From Gammaproteobacteria bacterium RIFCSPHIGHO2_12_FULL_38_11 (GTDB lineage Bacteria > Pseudomonadota > Gammaproteobacteria > Coxiellales > Coxiellaceae), in NCBI GenBank assembly GCA_001801515.1, contig MGXX01000059.1, positions 55,666 to 110,241 of the forward strand: 54,576 bases of DNA, written 5' to 3'. The notes under the pieces are model-generated. The model was not told the origin of the DNA and did no database searches. It saw only the letters and a program-made list of their open reading frames with translations. Positions 1 through 8,903 of the stretch are shown here, piece after piece. Position numbers and translations under genes: made by a program. Position 1 is the first letter of the stretch, and every line of letters starts with the position of its first letter.

Positions 1-2
1 TT

Positions 3-830
3 GATAACAATCCTGAACCCATAGCCTCAATTACCCCATCAAAAAATATTGCTGACATCGATGGGCAATTAAAAAAATTACCGATAGATTGTTTAAAACC
101 CGGAAAATATCAGCCACGTAAAATAATGGCGCCAGAAGCACTTGAAGAATTAGCCAACTCAATTCGCAAACAAGGCGTAATTCAACCCATTGTTGTGCGC
201 CCCATTGATAATAATTATTACGAAATTATTGCGGGTGAGCGTCGTTGGCGTGCTGCACAATTAGCGGGGTTAAATTATATTCCTGCGATTATTCGTGAAA
301 TTAATGATGAAGCGGCAATGGTTATGGCGTTGATTGAAAATATTCAACGACGTGATTTAAATGTAATTGAGGAAGCCAATGCATTAAATCGATTAATGTC
401 AGAATTTAATATGACGCATCAAGAAGTCGCGGATGCGGTTGGAAAATCACGTACCAATGTCACGAATTTATTGCGTTTATTAAAACTAAATTCAACTGTA
501 CTGAGTTTGGTTGAAAATGGAAAATTGGAAATGGGGCATGCGCGTACCTTATTGGTTTTAGATGGCGCACAGCAAACACAGGCTGCTAATATTATTATCG
601 CTAGGGCATTATCTGTGCGCGAAACAGAAGATTTAACGCGCAAGATGATGCAGGTTAGCATTGAAAATACAAAATCTCCTAAAATTGTTTTACATACTTT
701 GCAAGATCGTTTAATGCAAAAATTAGGCACAAAAATTGCTATTACGCAAAATGCGCAAGGTCGTGGAAAATTAGTTATTCAATATAAAAACGAAAAAGAA
801 TTGGAAGCAATTTTGGCGCGTATTGAGTAG
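3..830 (+). CDS. parB: Chromosome-partitioning protein ParB, 5'-truncated by window edge
   Basis: ParB binds parS sites near the origin and, with the ParA ATPase, segregates the chromosome. The reading frame is open from base 3 with no start codon, so the N-terminus lies outside the window; an internal ATG at 126 falls inside the conserved domain and is not the start. Visible family features are the opening segment LPIDCLKPGKYQPRK, the SIRKQGVIQPIVVRP strand and the CTP-binding/box motif GERRWRAAQLAG, then ENIQRRDLNVIEEA and a helix-turn-helix region around QEVADAVGKSRTNVTNLLRL. The C-terminal dimerisation part is complete to the stop. In Legionella and Coxiella relatives parAB usually sits directly before atpI-atpB; here an accessory block of about 8 kb separates them. 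Confidence 0.96.
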   Translation, partial: DNNPEPIASITPSKNIADIDGQLKKLPIDCLKPGKYQPRKIMAPEALEELANSIRKQGVIQPIVVRPIDNNYYEIIAGERRWRAAQLAGLNYIPAIIREINDEAAMVMALIENIQRRDLNVIEEANALNRLMSEFNMTHQEVADAVGKSRTNVTNLLRLLKLNSTVLSLVENGKLEMGHARTLLVLDGAQQTQAANIIIARALSVRETEDLTRKMMQVSIENTKSPKIVLHTLQDRLMQKLGTKIAITQNAQGRGKLVIQYKNEKELEAILARIE

Positions 831-842
831 GAAATTTAACAC

Positions 843-2309
843 TCAAACCCCAAAAAAATCATTTAGCATCATCACACCACCATCAACCAATTCTTCAGAA
901 TACATTGTTTTTTTTAAACCATTCACTGTAATCATTGCGAAATAGATTTGTTTTTTTGTTTTTGACTGTGTTTTATATGTTTCAATTTTATTCACAATCT
1001 TTTTTGCGTATAATTTATCAATGACAAATGGGCTTTCATTAAATTTAATTTCACAAATTGTGATAACCTGATCTGTGCGATCAAATAATAAATCGATCTG
1101 CGTTCCTTGTTGCTCCAAATTTTTAGCTAAATACCGCCAACTTCCTATTTCTGCACCCGGCTCTATATGAAGCGCTTTTTGAATTTGCGCGATGTGCTTA
1201 TGGCCTATTGATTCAAATGCATATCCTGCCCATGATTTCCATGATGGTGTTTTTGTTTTAGCAAGCCAATAACTGTTATTATTATTTTGCTTTAAGATGG
1301 TTTGCATATTTGGTTCCATCCATTGAAGATAAAATAATGTAAATTCATCAATCACTTTATAATACAAACCTTTTTCATGACGTCCATAAGGTATAAATTC
1401 AAGAATAAAGCCCGCTTCAATTAATTCCTTTAATCTTTGAACCGTTCTACCGCCATCAGATGCACCACTTTCTTGAATTAATCGTGCTTGTCCAATTCCA
1501 TCGTGGTAGCGAGCGATAACACGAATCAGTGCCACGTAAGTTTCTGGTTCTGAAAATAGTGATGCAAATAGGCGATCAAACTCTTTAACCAATGCACCAT
1601 TTTTTTGAAAACAAAGCGTGTCTATGCATTGATAAGCAGACAACCCTTTTTGAACTAAAACCATATAATGTGGAATGCCACCCAACACCATATAAAGATC
1701 TAGTATTTGTTTATGATTTAATTTTATTTTTAAGGCATGTAATAATGCTTCTGATTCCTTAAGCGTAAAGGGTTCAAGGCAAATAGTGCGCGTTAATCGA
1801 TTGTATAATCCCGCTTTGTTGTTGATAATATTTTTTGTAATCCAGGATGCGGAAGATCCGCACACGATAAGCTTTATGTTTTTTTCGTGACTCCAATAGC
1901 GATTCCAGTAATAATCCAAAGCAGGCAATAAGTTAGAACGCTTCGTTGCAAGCCACGGTAATTCATCAAAAAATAAAACAATTTTTTTATTTTTATTAAC
2001 TTGCTGGATTGCTTTGGTTAATTCTTCAAAAGTATCGCGCCATGATTTACAAGGCGAGATGTTTGCACCATTATAAAAAGCATGCCCAATTTGAACTGCA
2101 AAATCCATAAGATGTTGTTTCAATTTTCCGTCTTTTTGACCAGAGCAATAGAAAAAAACGCATGGCTTTTTTTCAAAAAAATTTTTGATTAGAAATGTTT
2201 TTCCAACACGTCGTCTGCCAATTAAAGCAAGAAATTCAGCTCTTTCTGAGTTGAGTAATTGTGTTAAAATACTTTGTTCCTTATCGCGTCCAACGATATG
2301 TGTGCTCAT
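843..2309 (-). CDS. Archaeal-type AAA ATPase with DUF234/nuclease-like C-terminus
   Basis: A 488-aa ATPase of the archaeal ATPase/DUF234 group. The N-terminus MSTHIVGRDKEQ is followed by a Walker A motif GRRRVGKT near residue 33 and a Walker B motif IVLFFDELPWL. The middle holds a winged-helix-like segment (RLIQESGASDGGRTVQRLKEL). Near the C-terminus QIDLLFDRTDQVITICEIKF has the D...ExK spacing of a PD-(D/E)XK nuclease fold. The family is widespread but its function is poorly known; a role in defence, transport or DNA processing would be a guess. It is convergent with parB (12-bp gap). Its upstream region (2316-2406) carries two palindromes built on TATCCGCC, likely sites for regulation. Confidence 0.88.
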   Translation of the reverse strand: MSTHIVGRDKEQSILTQLLNSERAEFLALIGRRRVGKTFLIKNFFEKKPCVFFYCSGQKDGKLKQHLMDFAVQIGHAFYNGANISPCKSWRDTFEELTKAIQQVNKNKKIVLFFDELPWLATKRSNLLPALDYYWNRYWSHEKNIKLIVCGSSASWITKNIINNKAGLYNRLTRTICLEPFTLKESEALLHALKIKLNHKQILDLYMVLGGIPHYMVLVQKGLSAYQCIDTLCFQKNGALVKEFDRLFASLFSEPETYVALIRVIARYHDGIGQARLIQESGASDGGRTVQRLKELIEAGFILEFIPYGRHEKGLYYKVIDEFTLFYLQWMEPNMQTILKQNNNNSYWLAKTKTPSWKSWAGYAFESIGHKHIAQIQKALHIEPGAEIGSWRYLAKNLEQQGTQIDLLFDRTDQVITICEIKFNESPFVIDKLYAKKIVNKIETYKTQSKTKKQIYFAMITVNGLKKTMYSEELVDGGVMMLNDFFGV

Positions 2310-2315
2310 GATGTG

Positions 2316-2406
2316 TATCCGCCGAGTATAGTTTTTTTATAAGTGGCGGATAAAAGTTAAATAACAGAGTTATCCGCCGCTTATGATGTTATTATAAGCG
2401 GCGGAT
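2316..2406. promoter_or_regulatory. Four half-sites forming two TATCCGCC palindromes
   Basis: Upstream of the ATPase that starts at 2309. Half-sites are TATCCGCC at 2316, ATAAGTGGCGGATA at 2339-2352, TATCCGCCGCTTAT at 2371-2384 and ATAAGCGGCGGAT at 2394-2406, alternating in orientation. The last two form an almost perfect inverted repeat with a 9-bp spacer. The GC-rich core stands out against the AT-rich background. Operator function is inferred from the position. Confidence 0.7.
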
Positions 2407-2556
2407 GCGTGCAAGTGTTTTTAGGCATTATTTCAAAGTCATGACAGATTCTGCAAAATGACAATGGTCGTTGAGTCGCGTTAAATTAAAAAAAAGTAAA
2501 ATCAGTAGATTACATGCAATAATTGTCGACCAATAAAAGATGACATCATTTTCTCC

Positions 2557-2592
2557 GGAATAGCAAATCGCAAAAATGCTGTTTGCTATTCC
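2557..2592. promoter_or_regulatory. GGAATAGCAAA palindrome, operator-like
   Basis: GGAATAGCAAA at 2557-2567 and its exact reverse complement TTTGCTATTCC at 2582-2592, with a 14-bp spacer. A third, partial site GGAATAGC lies at 2611. No intact gene starts next to it. It has the same architecture (about 11-bp arms, short spacer) as the palindromes before ATPase genes in this window, so it may be left over from a lost gene. Confidence 0.6.
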
Positions 2593-2601
2593 AAATTAAA
2601 T

Positions 2602-2658
2602 AATCACTTTGGAATAGCGCATAGGAAATATGTGCGAAATAAGTCTTACAAAGTGATT
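2602..2658. repeat. Small inverted repeat with AATCACTTT arms
   Basis: AATCACTTTG at 2602-2611 pairs with CAAAGTGATT at 2649-2658. The interior carries GCGAAATAAGTCTTACAA, which resembles the arm of the MITE-like element at 2929-3107, so this may be a degraded relative. Confidence 0.45.
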
Positions 2659-2690
2659 CGGCAAAATGATAATTGTCGATTTGCCGAATC
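2655..2690. promoter_or_regulatory. GATTCGGCAAA palindrome upstream of J-domain relic
   Basis: GATTCGGCAAA (2655-2665) and TTTGCCGAATC (2680-2690) are perfect 11-bp arms. Nearly the same 34-bp palindrome, with two base changes in its loop, occurs at 4761-4794 before the intact J-domain gene. Palindrome, -10 box and gene therefore look duplicated as a unit. Confidence 0.65.
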
Positions 2691-2753
2691 AAATGAAAAA
2701 TAACTAGTAAAATCAAAATATTACACGCAATAATTTTTTTGGCGATTAGGGTC

Positions 2754-2789
2754 TATAATTTCACCATTGAAGAATCCAAGGAGTAAGTT
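2754..2789 (+). promoter_or_regulatory. Relic promoter -10 and RBS of decayed J-domain gene
   Basis: TATAAT at 2754-2759 within GGTCTATAATT and AAGGAG at 2778-2783 precede the ATG at 2790. The same GTCTATAATT core precedes the intact paralogue (4825-4830). Confidence 0.5.
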
Positions 2790-3285
2790 ATGCCAAAAGT
2801 ATTACCAAGAACTTTACCGTCAAAACTTTCTGATTTGGCATCTTTAATTCAAAACCAAGGGCAAGTTTCCTATGGCAGCGGTAGAGCGACTACCGTGTAT
2901 GTTCAAAAGAATTGATTTTTATGCTGTTAGGAACAGGTACGAAATAAGTCGTACAACTGATCGCCCAATATGACGTGATCTTTAAATGTTTTTCATTCGA
3001 AAATGTTCGAAATGCAATAAGCATTCCTTCACATTTTCTCAATCAAAACATTTAAATCTCACGCCATCTTGGCCACCAGTTGTACGATTTATTTCGTACC
3101 TGTTCCTTATTAAAACGTTACGGTACGACGATATTACAGCTTTAATTACCGAAGCGAAAAATGGGAATAAATTAACTTTAACCAGTAAAAAAACATCACG
3201 AGTAAAATACGATTACTGTTTGGCAAGATGTAGTGAAGTAGTAACGCCGCCCACAGAAAATGCCGCGTCAACACCTCGCCACTAA
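2790..3285 (+). pseudogene. Decayed paralogue of the J-domain gene, split by a palindromic element
   Basis: From 2790 the frame gives 41 codons (MPKVLPRTLPSKLSDLASLI...) before a stop at 2913-2915. This matches the N-terminus MRKTLPRALPTTLTQVAMKI of the intact gene at 4860. From about 3121 to 3285 the last part reads ITALITEAKNGNKLTLTSKK and TSRVKYDYCLARC, matching the C-terminus of the same intact protein (LMTEAKEGNKSTTFSNKTSR, EKYDGCLGKC). The J domain and the whole middle are missing and a 179-bp palindromic element (2929-3107) sits at the junction. An open frame of 99 codons from 2986 runs through the element into the relic and is not a real gene. A lost middle plus element insertion is the simplest history. 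Confidence 0.8.
2929..3107. mobile_element. MITE-like palindromic element, 179 bp
   Basis: Terminal arms of 31 bp start with AGGAACAGGTACGAAATAAG and match their inverse at 3077-3107 with one mismatch. A second internal inverted repeat is TTTAAATGTTTT against AAAACATTTAAA. The core, from AAATGTTTTTCATTCGAAAA to the inner repeat, aligns with the core of the element at 51928-52099 although the outer arms differ. No coding capacity is seen. It lies inside the decayed J-domain gene. Confidence 0.75.
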
Positions 3286-4718
3286 GAAGAATGCAACAAC
3301 AGCGACATATCGATAATTTTAGAAAAATAATTACTGGTTAATACCTCATCGTATACATCGCCGACATGGATTAAAATGGGCTTGATAGAAAAGTTTTTAG
3401 GGAGTGATAAGCGTTCTATTTTTTCCTGAACCTCTGTAATTACATTGGATCTAATGCCTTTAAAGGCAAATTTAATTTCACAAAGATATAGCACACCAAA
3501 TCTGGTTTGAATTAAATAATCAATTTGACAGCCCTTTTGCCGCGCGGTTTTATTTTGAAAAAATGGACCGTCGTTAATAATTTCATCTGGATAAACACCA
3601 ATCAGCCCATTTATTTTTTGCCGATTATTTAAAACTAAATTTTCCACTTGAAGACCCATAATGACAGGCCACCCTGGTAACGCTGTCATCGAATGATTTT
3701 CATAACGATCATTTTCAATTTTTGCAATATTAGGCTGAATATATCTAGAATAAAAGCGCAAATAATTATCTGATAGTCTGTATTTACTTAATTTAGACAT
3801 TTTTTCGGATTTTAAATGCCATGTATAATCGCGTTGTAAAAAACCAGAAGAGGTTAATTCTTCTAGGTATTGCGATAATAATCCACTATCCTCAAAATTG
3901 ATTTTTTTTAAAATTTCTTCTCGCTTTAATGCATTTTGACTGAGCGCTTGAATAATATTTTGATAACAGGGGCTATTACGCGCCAATAATGATAGAAAAA
4001 TATAATCATAATCGCTGTATAGTTGTCCGTAACGTGAAAAGCACAGTCGTTTTATATTTTCGTCTGCAGACTGATCCAATCTGATTTCTTCAAGATATTT
4101 TGGAATGCCGCCCGTGACAGAGAGTATTTTAAATTTTTCATAATCAGAAACTATACCGCCACGTCCTTCCAAAAAACGATTACAATCACTTAACGATAAT
4201 TCACGCAGCCTCAGCTTTAATGAAATACGTCCATAAAATCCGCGATTCGATATTAAATTTTTTTCAATCCACAACGACACAGAACCACACAGTGATAATA
4301 TGAGTTGATCGTTCTTTTTAAATTCCATATCCCAGGCATTTTTGAGCTTTCCTAAAAAATTGGCGTCTTGCTCTCCCATCCAGGTGATTTCATCTAATAA
4401 AATAATTACACGGCCTGTTCTGGTTTGCTCTGCTAATCGATGAAAAGCATCACTCCAATCGGATAATGCGCCAGGATCAACGCCCAATTGTTTCTGAAAA
4501 CGTCTTCTAAACTCATCAAGCTGATCTTGATTTGTCGTTTTTTCTTCGGAAAATAAGCCCGAAAATGAAATGAAACGATATGGTTTGGCAAATTCTTCAA
4601 TTAACCGACTTTTGCCGATTCGACGTCTGCCATAAACTACTACTAAGCTTGCTGTTTGCTTTAATAGCAAATCTTCTAATAAATTACGTTCTGTCTGACG
4701 ACCAATAAATTTGCTCAT
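3282..4718 (-). CDS. Archaeal-type AAA ATPase with DUF234/nuclease-like C-terminus
   Basis: Second DUF234-type ATPase, 478 aa from the chosen start. The frame is open from 4769, but the ATG at 4718 begins the family-typical MSKFIGRQTERNLLE and has GAGG about 7 bases upstream, so it is preferred. Walker A is GRRRIGKS, Walker B is RVIILLDEITWMG, and CGSVSLWIEKN looks like the sensor region. The C-terminal QIDYLIQTRFGVLYLCEIKF has the same D...ExK pattern as the ATPase at 843-2309, although the proteins are only distantly alike. Its stop overlaps the end of the J-domain relic. The intergenic palindrome at 4761-4794 lies between this gene and the divergent J-domain gene and could control either. 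Function of the family is not established. Confidence 0.87.
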   Translation of the reverse strand: MSKFIGRQTERNLLEDLLLKQTASLVVVYGRRRIGKSRLIEEFAKPYRFISFSGLFSEEKTTNQDQLDEFRRRFQKQLGVDPGALSDWSDAFHRLAEQTRTGRVIILLDEITWMGEQDANFLGKLKNAWDMEFKKNDQLILSLCGSVSLWIEKNLISNRGFYGRISLKLRLRELSLSDCNRFLEGRGGIVSDYEKFKILSVTGGIPKYLEEIRLDQSADENIKRLCFSRYGQLYSDYDYIFLSLLARNSPCYQNIIQALSQNALKREEILKKINFEDSGLLSQYLEELTSSGFLQRDYTWHLKSEKMSKLSKYRLSDNYLRFYSRYIQPNIAKIENDRYENHSMTALPGWPVIMGLQVENLVLNNRQKINGLIGVYPDEIINDGPFFQNKTARQKGCQIDYLIQTRFGVLYLCEIKFAFKGIRSNVITEVQEKIERLSLPKNFSIKPILIHVGDVYDEVLTSNYFSKIIDMSLLLHSS

Positions 4719-4760
4719 CAATGCCTCGTTATATTGAATCATAGTGGCATAATACAGGAA

Positions 4761-4794
4761 ATTCGGCAAAATGACAAATGTCGATTTGCCGAAT
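4761..4794. promoter_or_regulatory. ATTCGGCAAA palindrome between divergent ATPase and J-domain genes
   Basis: ATTCGGCAAA (4761-4770) and TTTGCCGAAT (4785-4794) are perfect arms; the loop contains a smaller palindrome GACAAATGTC. It is a near copy of 2655-2690. It sits about 43 bp upstream of the ATPase start and about 30 bp upstream of the J-gene -10 box. Confidence 0.68.
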
Positions 4795-4824
4795 CAAGTG
4801 AAAATTTTTTTTGTAATGATAGTC

Positions 4825-4855
4825 TATAATTACCTTACAGATAACATAGGGGGAA
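4825..4855 (+). promoter_or_regulatory. -10 box and RBS of the J-domain gene
   Basis: TATAAT at 4825-4830 in the context AGTCTATAATT, then AGGGGGAAA just before the ATG at 4860. No convincing -35 hexamer is seen; the T-rich tract upstream or the palindrome may stand in. The same -10 context occurs before the decayed paralogue. Confidence 0.55.
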
Positions 4856-4859
4856 AGTT

Positions 4860-7052
4860 ATGCGAAAAACGCTACCCAGAGCGTTGCCAACTACATTGAC
4901 GCAGGTGGCAATGAAAATTCAAACACAGGTTCAGCGTAACTATGCTTCTTCTCGCTCTGAAAACTATCAAGTCCAAGCAGAATTAGATTATTATGACATC
5001 TTAGGTGTTGCAACTGATGCAACAACAGACGTCATTAAAGATGCCTATAAAAAGAAAGCACTATTATATCATCCAGATAAAAATTTTGGGGATGATAGGC
5101 AGAACGCTGAGTATATAATGAAATTCCTTGGGTCGGCAAAGGAGACGCTAACGAATCCTACTGCACGGAAAGAGTATGATAGCGCACTAAATACCTTATA
5201 CGCTGCACCTGCCTCATCGCAAGCCAACGCCGCTTCATCTCGTCAGCAACAATCTCAATATCAAAAAGCACAACCCAAACCCAATACATCAGCATCAGAT
5301 GATCAAGAGCGTAAGGCTCAACAATATGAGTCAGAACGAAAAGCGAAAAAAGCGGCAGAAGCGAGAGCAGAGGAAGAAAAGCAAAAAGCAAAGAAAGAAG
5401 AATTTCTCAAAGAAGAAGCAGATAAAGTGGCTAAGTGGACTTTTCCCAACCTTGAAAATAAATTAAATTCAACGAATAAAAAAGAGTGGGCAGAATGCCT
5501 TGTTAAGTTGGGCGATCATGGGCTTTTACAAAACAATCAAAATATTTTAGCGATACTCCAAAAATCCAAAGCAGCTCCAGAAGATAATGTACAAGATGCC
5601 GTATTTGATGCGCTTTTAAAAAATACGAGCGTCAAAAATAATTTTAATCATTATGCGCGGAATATTAAGCATGAGGATGTCTTAAGTTTGTTGTCAGCAT
5701 TTAATCCATCGTTATGGAACAAAGTGATTGATCAAATGGACATAAAAATTTTTACTCCGTTGGTGGATATTTTCCTGGGGTTAAAGAAGCAAGAAAATAA
5801 TTACTTTTCTGCGGTAAGAAGCCGTGGTGTGCCCGTAGATAAATGGAAAGATTTGCTGTCTGTGCTAGTGAAGAAAGACAAAGAAGGAACATCTATTTTT
5901 ACCGCTGAACAATTAGAAAAGATGTTTACTGAATCATCGCAAGGTAAAAGCAGTTTAGTAGGTGGATGGTCAAAATTTGTTGCCGAATTAGCCACATTGG
6001 ATAAAGCGTTTGTGGCAACAATTTTCAAAAAAGCATTACCCACGCTAATTGAGAATTATTACGAAAAGAGTGAATTACTAGTCACACTGATGGAGCCGCT
6101 TTTTGATTTAAAATTACTCCCAACAATAATTACCTCTCAAGCAGAATTGCTTTCAATATTAAGTGCCGTCGGCAGGCCTGATAAATATTCTGAATATGAT
6201 AATACAAAAGCAGAAATAATGCGAAATATTATAAAATCTCTTGATAAAAGCATTATTAAAAATGGAGATGATTTATACGCTGTTATTGAAATGCTTCCAA
6301 GACCAACTGAAAATGACAGTATTCGAAAGGAATTTCTTGATCATTTGGGAGATCACATTAAAACGCTTAATATTACCCGCGATCAATGGGGGAAGATTGC
6401 CACTAGATTGTTGGTGGGTAATGATAAGCCGTCTGAAAAAAATGATGCACAAGTTTTTACACAGCATTTGGGCGATCAATTTATTAATTTATTTCCAACG
6501 CAAAAAGCTGTGGATGAGGTGTTAACAAAAAATTATTCAGATAAAAATTCTTCAGGTGAAAATATAAAAACCTCCTCGCTTGTTAAGTATATAACCGCTC
6601 CAATTCATAATACTTTTTATTATAAACTGCGGGCTGATATAACGTCGCTCTCTGGGAATTTACTGGCTAATCATTTTGTCGCCACGCCTACATTTTTTAT
6701 CAATATGGCTAATGATTGCAAACTGGGTCAAGAATTACAGTTTCAAAAATTTTCGGTGCTCGCTGAACTTCGCTTTTTTATTGATGAAAACAAAAACCTT
6801 GAGCAACGTGAGTCTTTTTTAAATCGTGGTGATGTTGCCAATCGCAGTAATCGCGCAAAAGACATGATGGAAAAAGTGTGTAAAGCAGAGAGCCCTGATG
6901 CAATTAAAAAATTAATGACGGAAGCAAAAGAAGGAAATAAATCAACTACATTTAGCAATAAAACGTCACGAGAAAAATATGATGGGTGTTTAGGAAAATG
7001 TGAAAAAATAATGGCGTCTACGCCTAAACCTTCGAGCGGATATCAACGCTAG
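4860..7052 (+). CDS. J-domain (DnaJ-like) protein with large unknown helical region
   Basis: A 730-aa protein. Residues about 42-107 form a J domain (YYDILGVATDATTDVIKDAY, HPD at 71-73, then a helix ending RKEYDSAL), the part that stimulates Hsp70 ATPases. Residues about 110-190 are Ala/Gln/Lys/Glu-rich and probably disordered or coiled coil (ERKAKKAAEARAEEEKQKAK). The remaining 540 residues are not recognised and look mainly helical. The zinc-finger and CTD domains of DnaJ are absent, so this is not the housekeeping chaperone. The C-terminus holds SPDAIKKLMTEAKEGNK and TSREKYDGCLGKC, a motif shared with the relic at 3121-3285 and, more weakly, with the 959-aa protein at 16454. A translocated effector acting on host Hsp70 is a reasonable but unproven idea. 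The start is supported by AGGGGG 7 bases upstream. Confidence 0.85.
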   Translation: MRKTLPRALPTTLTQVAMKIQTQVQRNYASSRSENYQVQAELDYYDILGVATDATTDVIKDAYKKKALLYHPDKNFGDDRQNAEYIMKFLGSAKETLTNPTARKEYDSALNTLYAAPASSQANAASSRQQQSQYQKAQPKPNTSASDDQERKAQQYESERKAKKAAEARAEEEKQKAKKEEFLKEEADKVAKWTFPNLENKLNSTNKKEWAECLVKLGDHGLLQNNQNILAILQKSKAAPEDNVQDAVFDALLKNTSVKNNFNHYARNIKHEDVLSLLSAFNPSLWNKVIDQMDIKIFTPLVDIFLGLKKQENNYFSAVRSRGVPVDKWKDLLSVLVKKDKEGTSIFTAEQLEKMFTESSQGKSSLVGGWSKFVAELATLDKAFVATIFKKALPTLIENYYEKSELLVTLMEPLFDLKLLPTIITSQAELLSILSAVGRPDKYSEYDNTKAEIMRNIIKSLDKSIIKNGDDLYAVIEMLPRPTENDSIRKEFLDHLGDHIKTLNITRDQWGKIATRLLVGNDKPSEKNDAQVFTQHLGDQFINLFPTQKAVDEVLTKNYSDKNSSGENIKTSSLVKYITAPIHNTFYYKLRADITSLSGNLLANHFVATPTFFINMANDCKLGQELQFQKFSVLAELRFFIDENKNLEQRESFLNRGDVANRSNRAKDMMEKVCKAESPDAIKKLMTEAKEGNKSTTFSNKTSREKYDGCLGKCEKIMASTPKPSSGYQR

Positions 7053-7057
7053 ATAAG

Positions 7058-7074
7058 GAACATGTAGCATGTTC
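7058..7074. repeat. GAACATG palindrome after the J-domain gene
   Basis: GAACATG (7058-7064), TAG, CATGTTC (7068-7074): a perfect 7-bp inverted repeat between convergent genes. It shares the GGAACATG end of the palindromic element at 26091-26150 and could be a minimal remnant. No T-tract, so a terminator role is weak. Confidence 0.5.
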
Positions 7075-7090
7075 ATAAGGTTGAGGGTGG

Positions 7091-8647
7091 TTAAAGAGCA
7101 GTTTTTGCCGCCATCGCATAAGCAATTACATAAATAACAATACTAAAAATTCCGATCACTGCAAAATCCATTCCAAAAGTAATCACATGTGTGCCACCAA
7201 AGCTGCCGAAATAACTGATTAAGGCCATTCCCAATAAATATAATAATGTCCAACTGCCGCGCTTAAAGTGTAATTTTTCACGCGAAGCAAAACTATTTTT
7301 ATTTAAACTGCTAAAATATAAAACCGCATAACCAATTGCAAATAAAATCATAATTTTAAAAACGATCGACCAACCAGACCAGTAAATTAATAAATTACAA
7401 ATAATAAAAGCAATAATGCAACCAAGGTGAATAAATTTTGCTGAAAAAGGACGAAATAAAGTGGGTTGTTGTTTTACCAATGCCATTAACGACATGGGGC
7501 CAACGACATAACCTAATACCAAGCATGACACTAAAAATCCTACCATGTGCTGCCAACTGGGAAAAGGTAGGAAAAATAAAAAGCCGACAAGGGCATTTAA
7601 TATTAATGCCCGAATAGGGGTTGATTTTTTACTTGTCCCTTTAAAATACGCTGGAAAATAACCATTTTGTGACATTGCGTAAGTAATGCGAGAGGTGGCA
7701 ACTGACTGCACTAATGCAGTGCCAAAAGGTGAAATGCATGCATCAAAATATAAGGCTTTCACAAAAATGGCAAATCCAAATAAAGTTAATAATCCGGCAA
7801 AGGGGCCTTTATCACCGGCAAAAGCAATAGCGGAAAATCCTTGCGATAAGGTATTACTGGGTAATGCAGCAATAAAAGCAATTTGCACCAACACATAAAT
7901 AATCATACAAATAAATAACGCACCAAAAATAGCAATGGGAATGGCCTGTTTTGGGTTTTTTGATTCCGCTGCTAATTGCACAACAGGATTAAAACCAATA
8001 AAAGAATAAATCACGCCGGCTAAGGGTAAAGCAGCAAAAATACTATGATAGCCATAAGGCATAAATCCACTCGCTGTTGTAAAATTTTGCACGTGAAATT
8101 GCGCGTAAAATAATAAAATAGCAGCACCAATGGGAATAATTAATTTAATGGCCAAAATAAAATAATTAATGCGAGCGTAGGCTTTCATGCCGGCTGCATT
8201 AATCGCAACAATGCTGATTAGTATCAGTGTTGCAACAAATAAACCTGTAAAGCTCAATTCGGGTGATGCGCCTTGGGTCATTAAAGTGGGAACATAATTT
8301 GTGGCATATTGTACAATGGCCAATGTTTCAATAGGGGAAACTGCAATCCAAGCCAACCAAGCGATCCACGAAAATCCAAAGCCGGCAAAATGACCGTGTG
8401 TTAATTGGAAAAAGCGAACCGTTCCACCTGTAATCGGTAATGTGCGGGTGAGTATCACGAAAGTAGATGCGACGATCATCATTAAAATGCCGCCAATAAT
8501 CCAGACAATAACGGCTGCAGGGCCTGCGATTTTAGCAGTTGCTAACGGGCTTAATAACCAACCTGAACCAATAATGCCGGCGACAGCAGAAGCTAACAAA
8601 GTAAAGGTGTTGACGGATTTGGGTAATGACATGAACTTAGAACTCAC
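7091..8647 (-). CDS. APC-family amino acid permease
   Basis: A 518-aa polytopic inner-membrane protein with about 12 hydrophobic segments. The first helix carries the APC-superfamily glycine motif AGIIGSGWLLSPLATA, which lines the substrate site, and EFxxLT-type turns follow (VILTRTLPITGGTVRFFQLT). The central helices include AAESKNPKQAIPIAIFGALF, typical of the loop after TM6 in APC transporters. The substrate cannot be read from sequence; import of amino acids or exchange of an amine are the usual roles. It faces the J-domain gene convergently and is divergent from the small membrane protein at 8711. Base composition matches the core genes rather than the giant ORFs. Confidence 0.88.
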   Translation of the reverse strand: MSSKFMSLPKSVNTFTLLASAVAGIIGSGWLLSPLATAKIAGPAAVIVWIIGGILMMIVASTFVILTRTLPITGGTVRFFQLTHGHFAGFGFSWIAWLAWIAVSPIETLAIVQYATNYVPTLMTQGASPELSFTGLFVATLILISIVAINAAGMKAYARINYFILAIKLIIPIGAAILLFYAQFHVQNFTTASGFMPYGYHSIFAALPLAGVIYSFIGFNPVVQLAAESKNPKQAIPIAIFGALFICMIIYVLVQIAFIAALPSNTLSQGFSAIAFAGDKGPFAGLLTLFGFAIFVKALYFDACISPFGTALVQSVATSRITYAMSQNGYFPAYFKGTSKKSTPIRALILNALVGFLFFLPFPSWQHMVGFLVSCLVLGYVVGPMSLMALVKQQPTLFRPFSAKFIHLGCIIAFIICNLLIYWSGWSIVFKIMILFAIGYAVLYFSSLNKNSFASREKLHFKRGSWTLLYLLGMALISYFGSFGGTHVITFGMDFAVIGIFSIVIYVIAYAMAAKTAL

Positions 8648-8710
8648 TTAGAATAAACAGGTTAGAAGAGTAGCATGATTCAATGCGTTTTAAAATTACA
8701 GGGAGCTGTT

Positions 8711-8878
8711 ATGAAAAAAGGTTGCGTGTTTAATGGAATTATCTTGTTGATCATCGGTGCTTTAATTGGTGCGGGCTTGATGTATTACATGGGTGTATGC
8801 AAAACGACTGCGACGCGCATTCAATTGGGAAATACGGGTGCTGGCATTACGGTCACTAAGACTGGCGATGCAAATTGA
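8711..8878 (+). CDS. Small single-pass membrane protein, 55 aa
   Basis: The ATG at 8711 has AGGGAG 5 bases upstream and begins MKKGCVFNGIILLIIGALIG; an in-frame ATG at 8675 lacks a good site. Residues about 7-28 are one hydrophobic segment with GxxxG-like spacing (IGALIGAG), after a positively charged start, so a single transmembrane helix with a short polar tail (TGAGITVTKTGDAN) is predicted. It lies directly upstream of the atp promoter. No family is recognised; the good ribosome site and membrane pattern argue that it is real. Confidence 0.6.
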   Translation: MKKGCVFNGIILLIIGALIGAGLMYYMGVCKTTATRIQLGNTGAGITVTKTGDAN

Positions 8879-8903
8879 CAAAAGTATCATCTCATTGAAC
8901 CCG

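Noticed and set aside
2986..3285. 99-codon open frame as an independent gene
   Set aside because: Its first part translates the palindromic element and only the last part matches the J-domain C-terminus; it is an accidental fusion across a relic.
4860..7052. Housekeeping DnaJ
   Set aside because: The G/F region, zinc finger and C-terminal substrate domains are missing and the remainder is unrelated.
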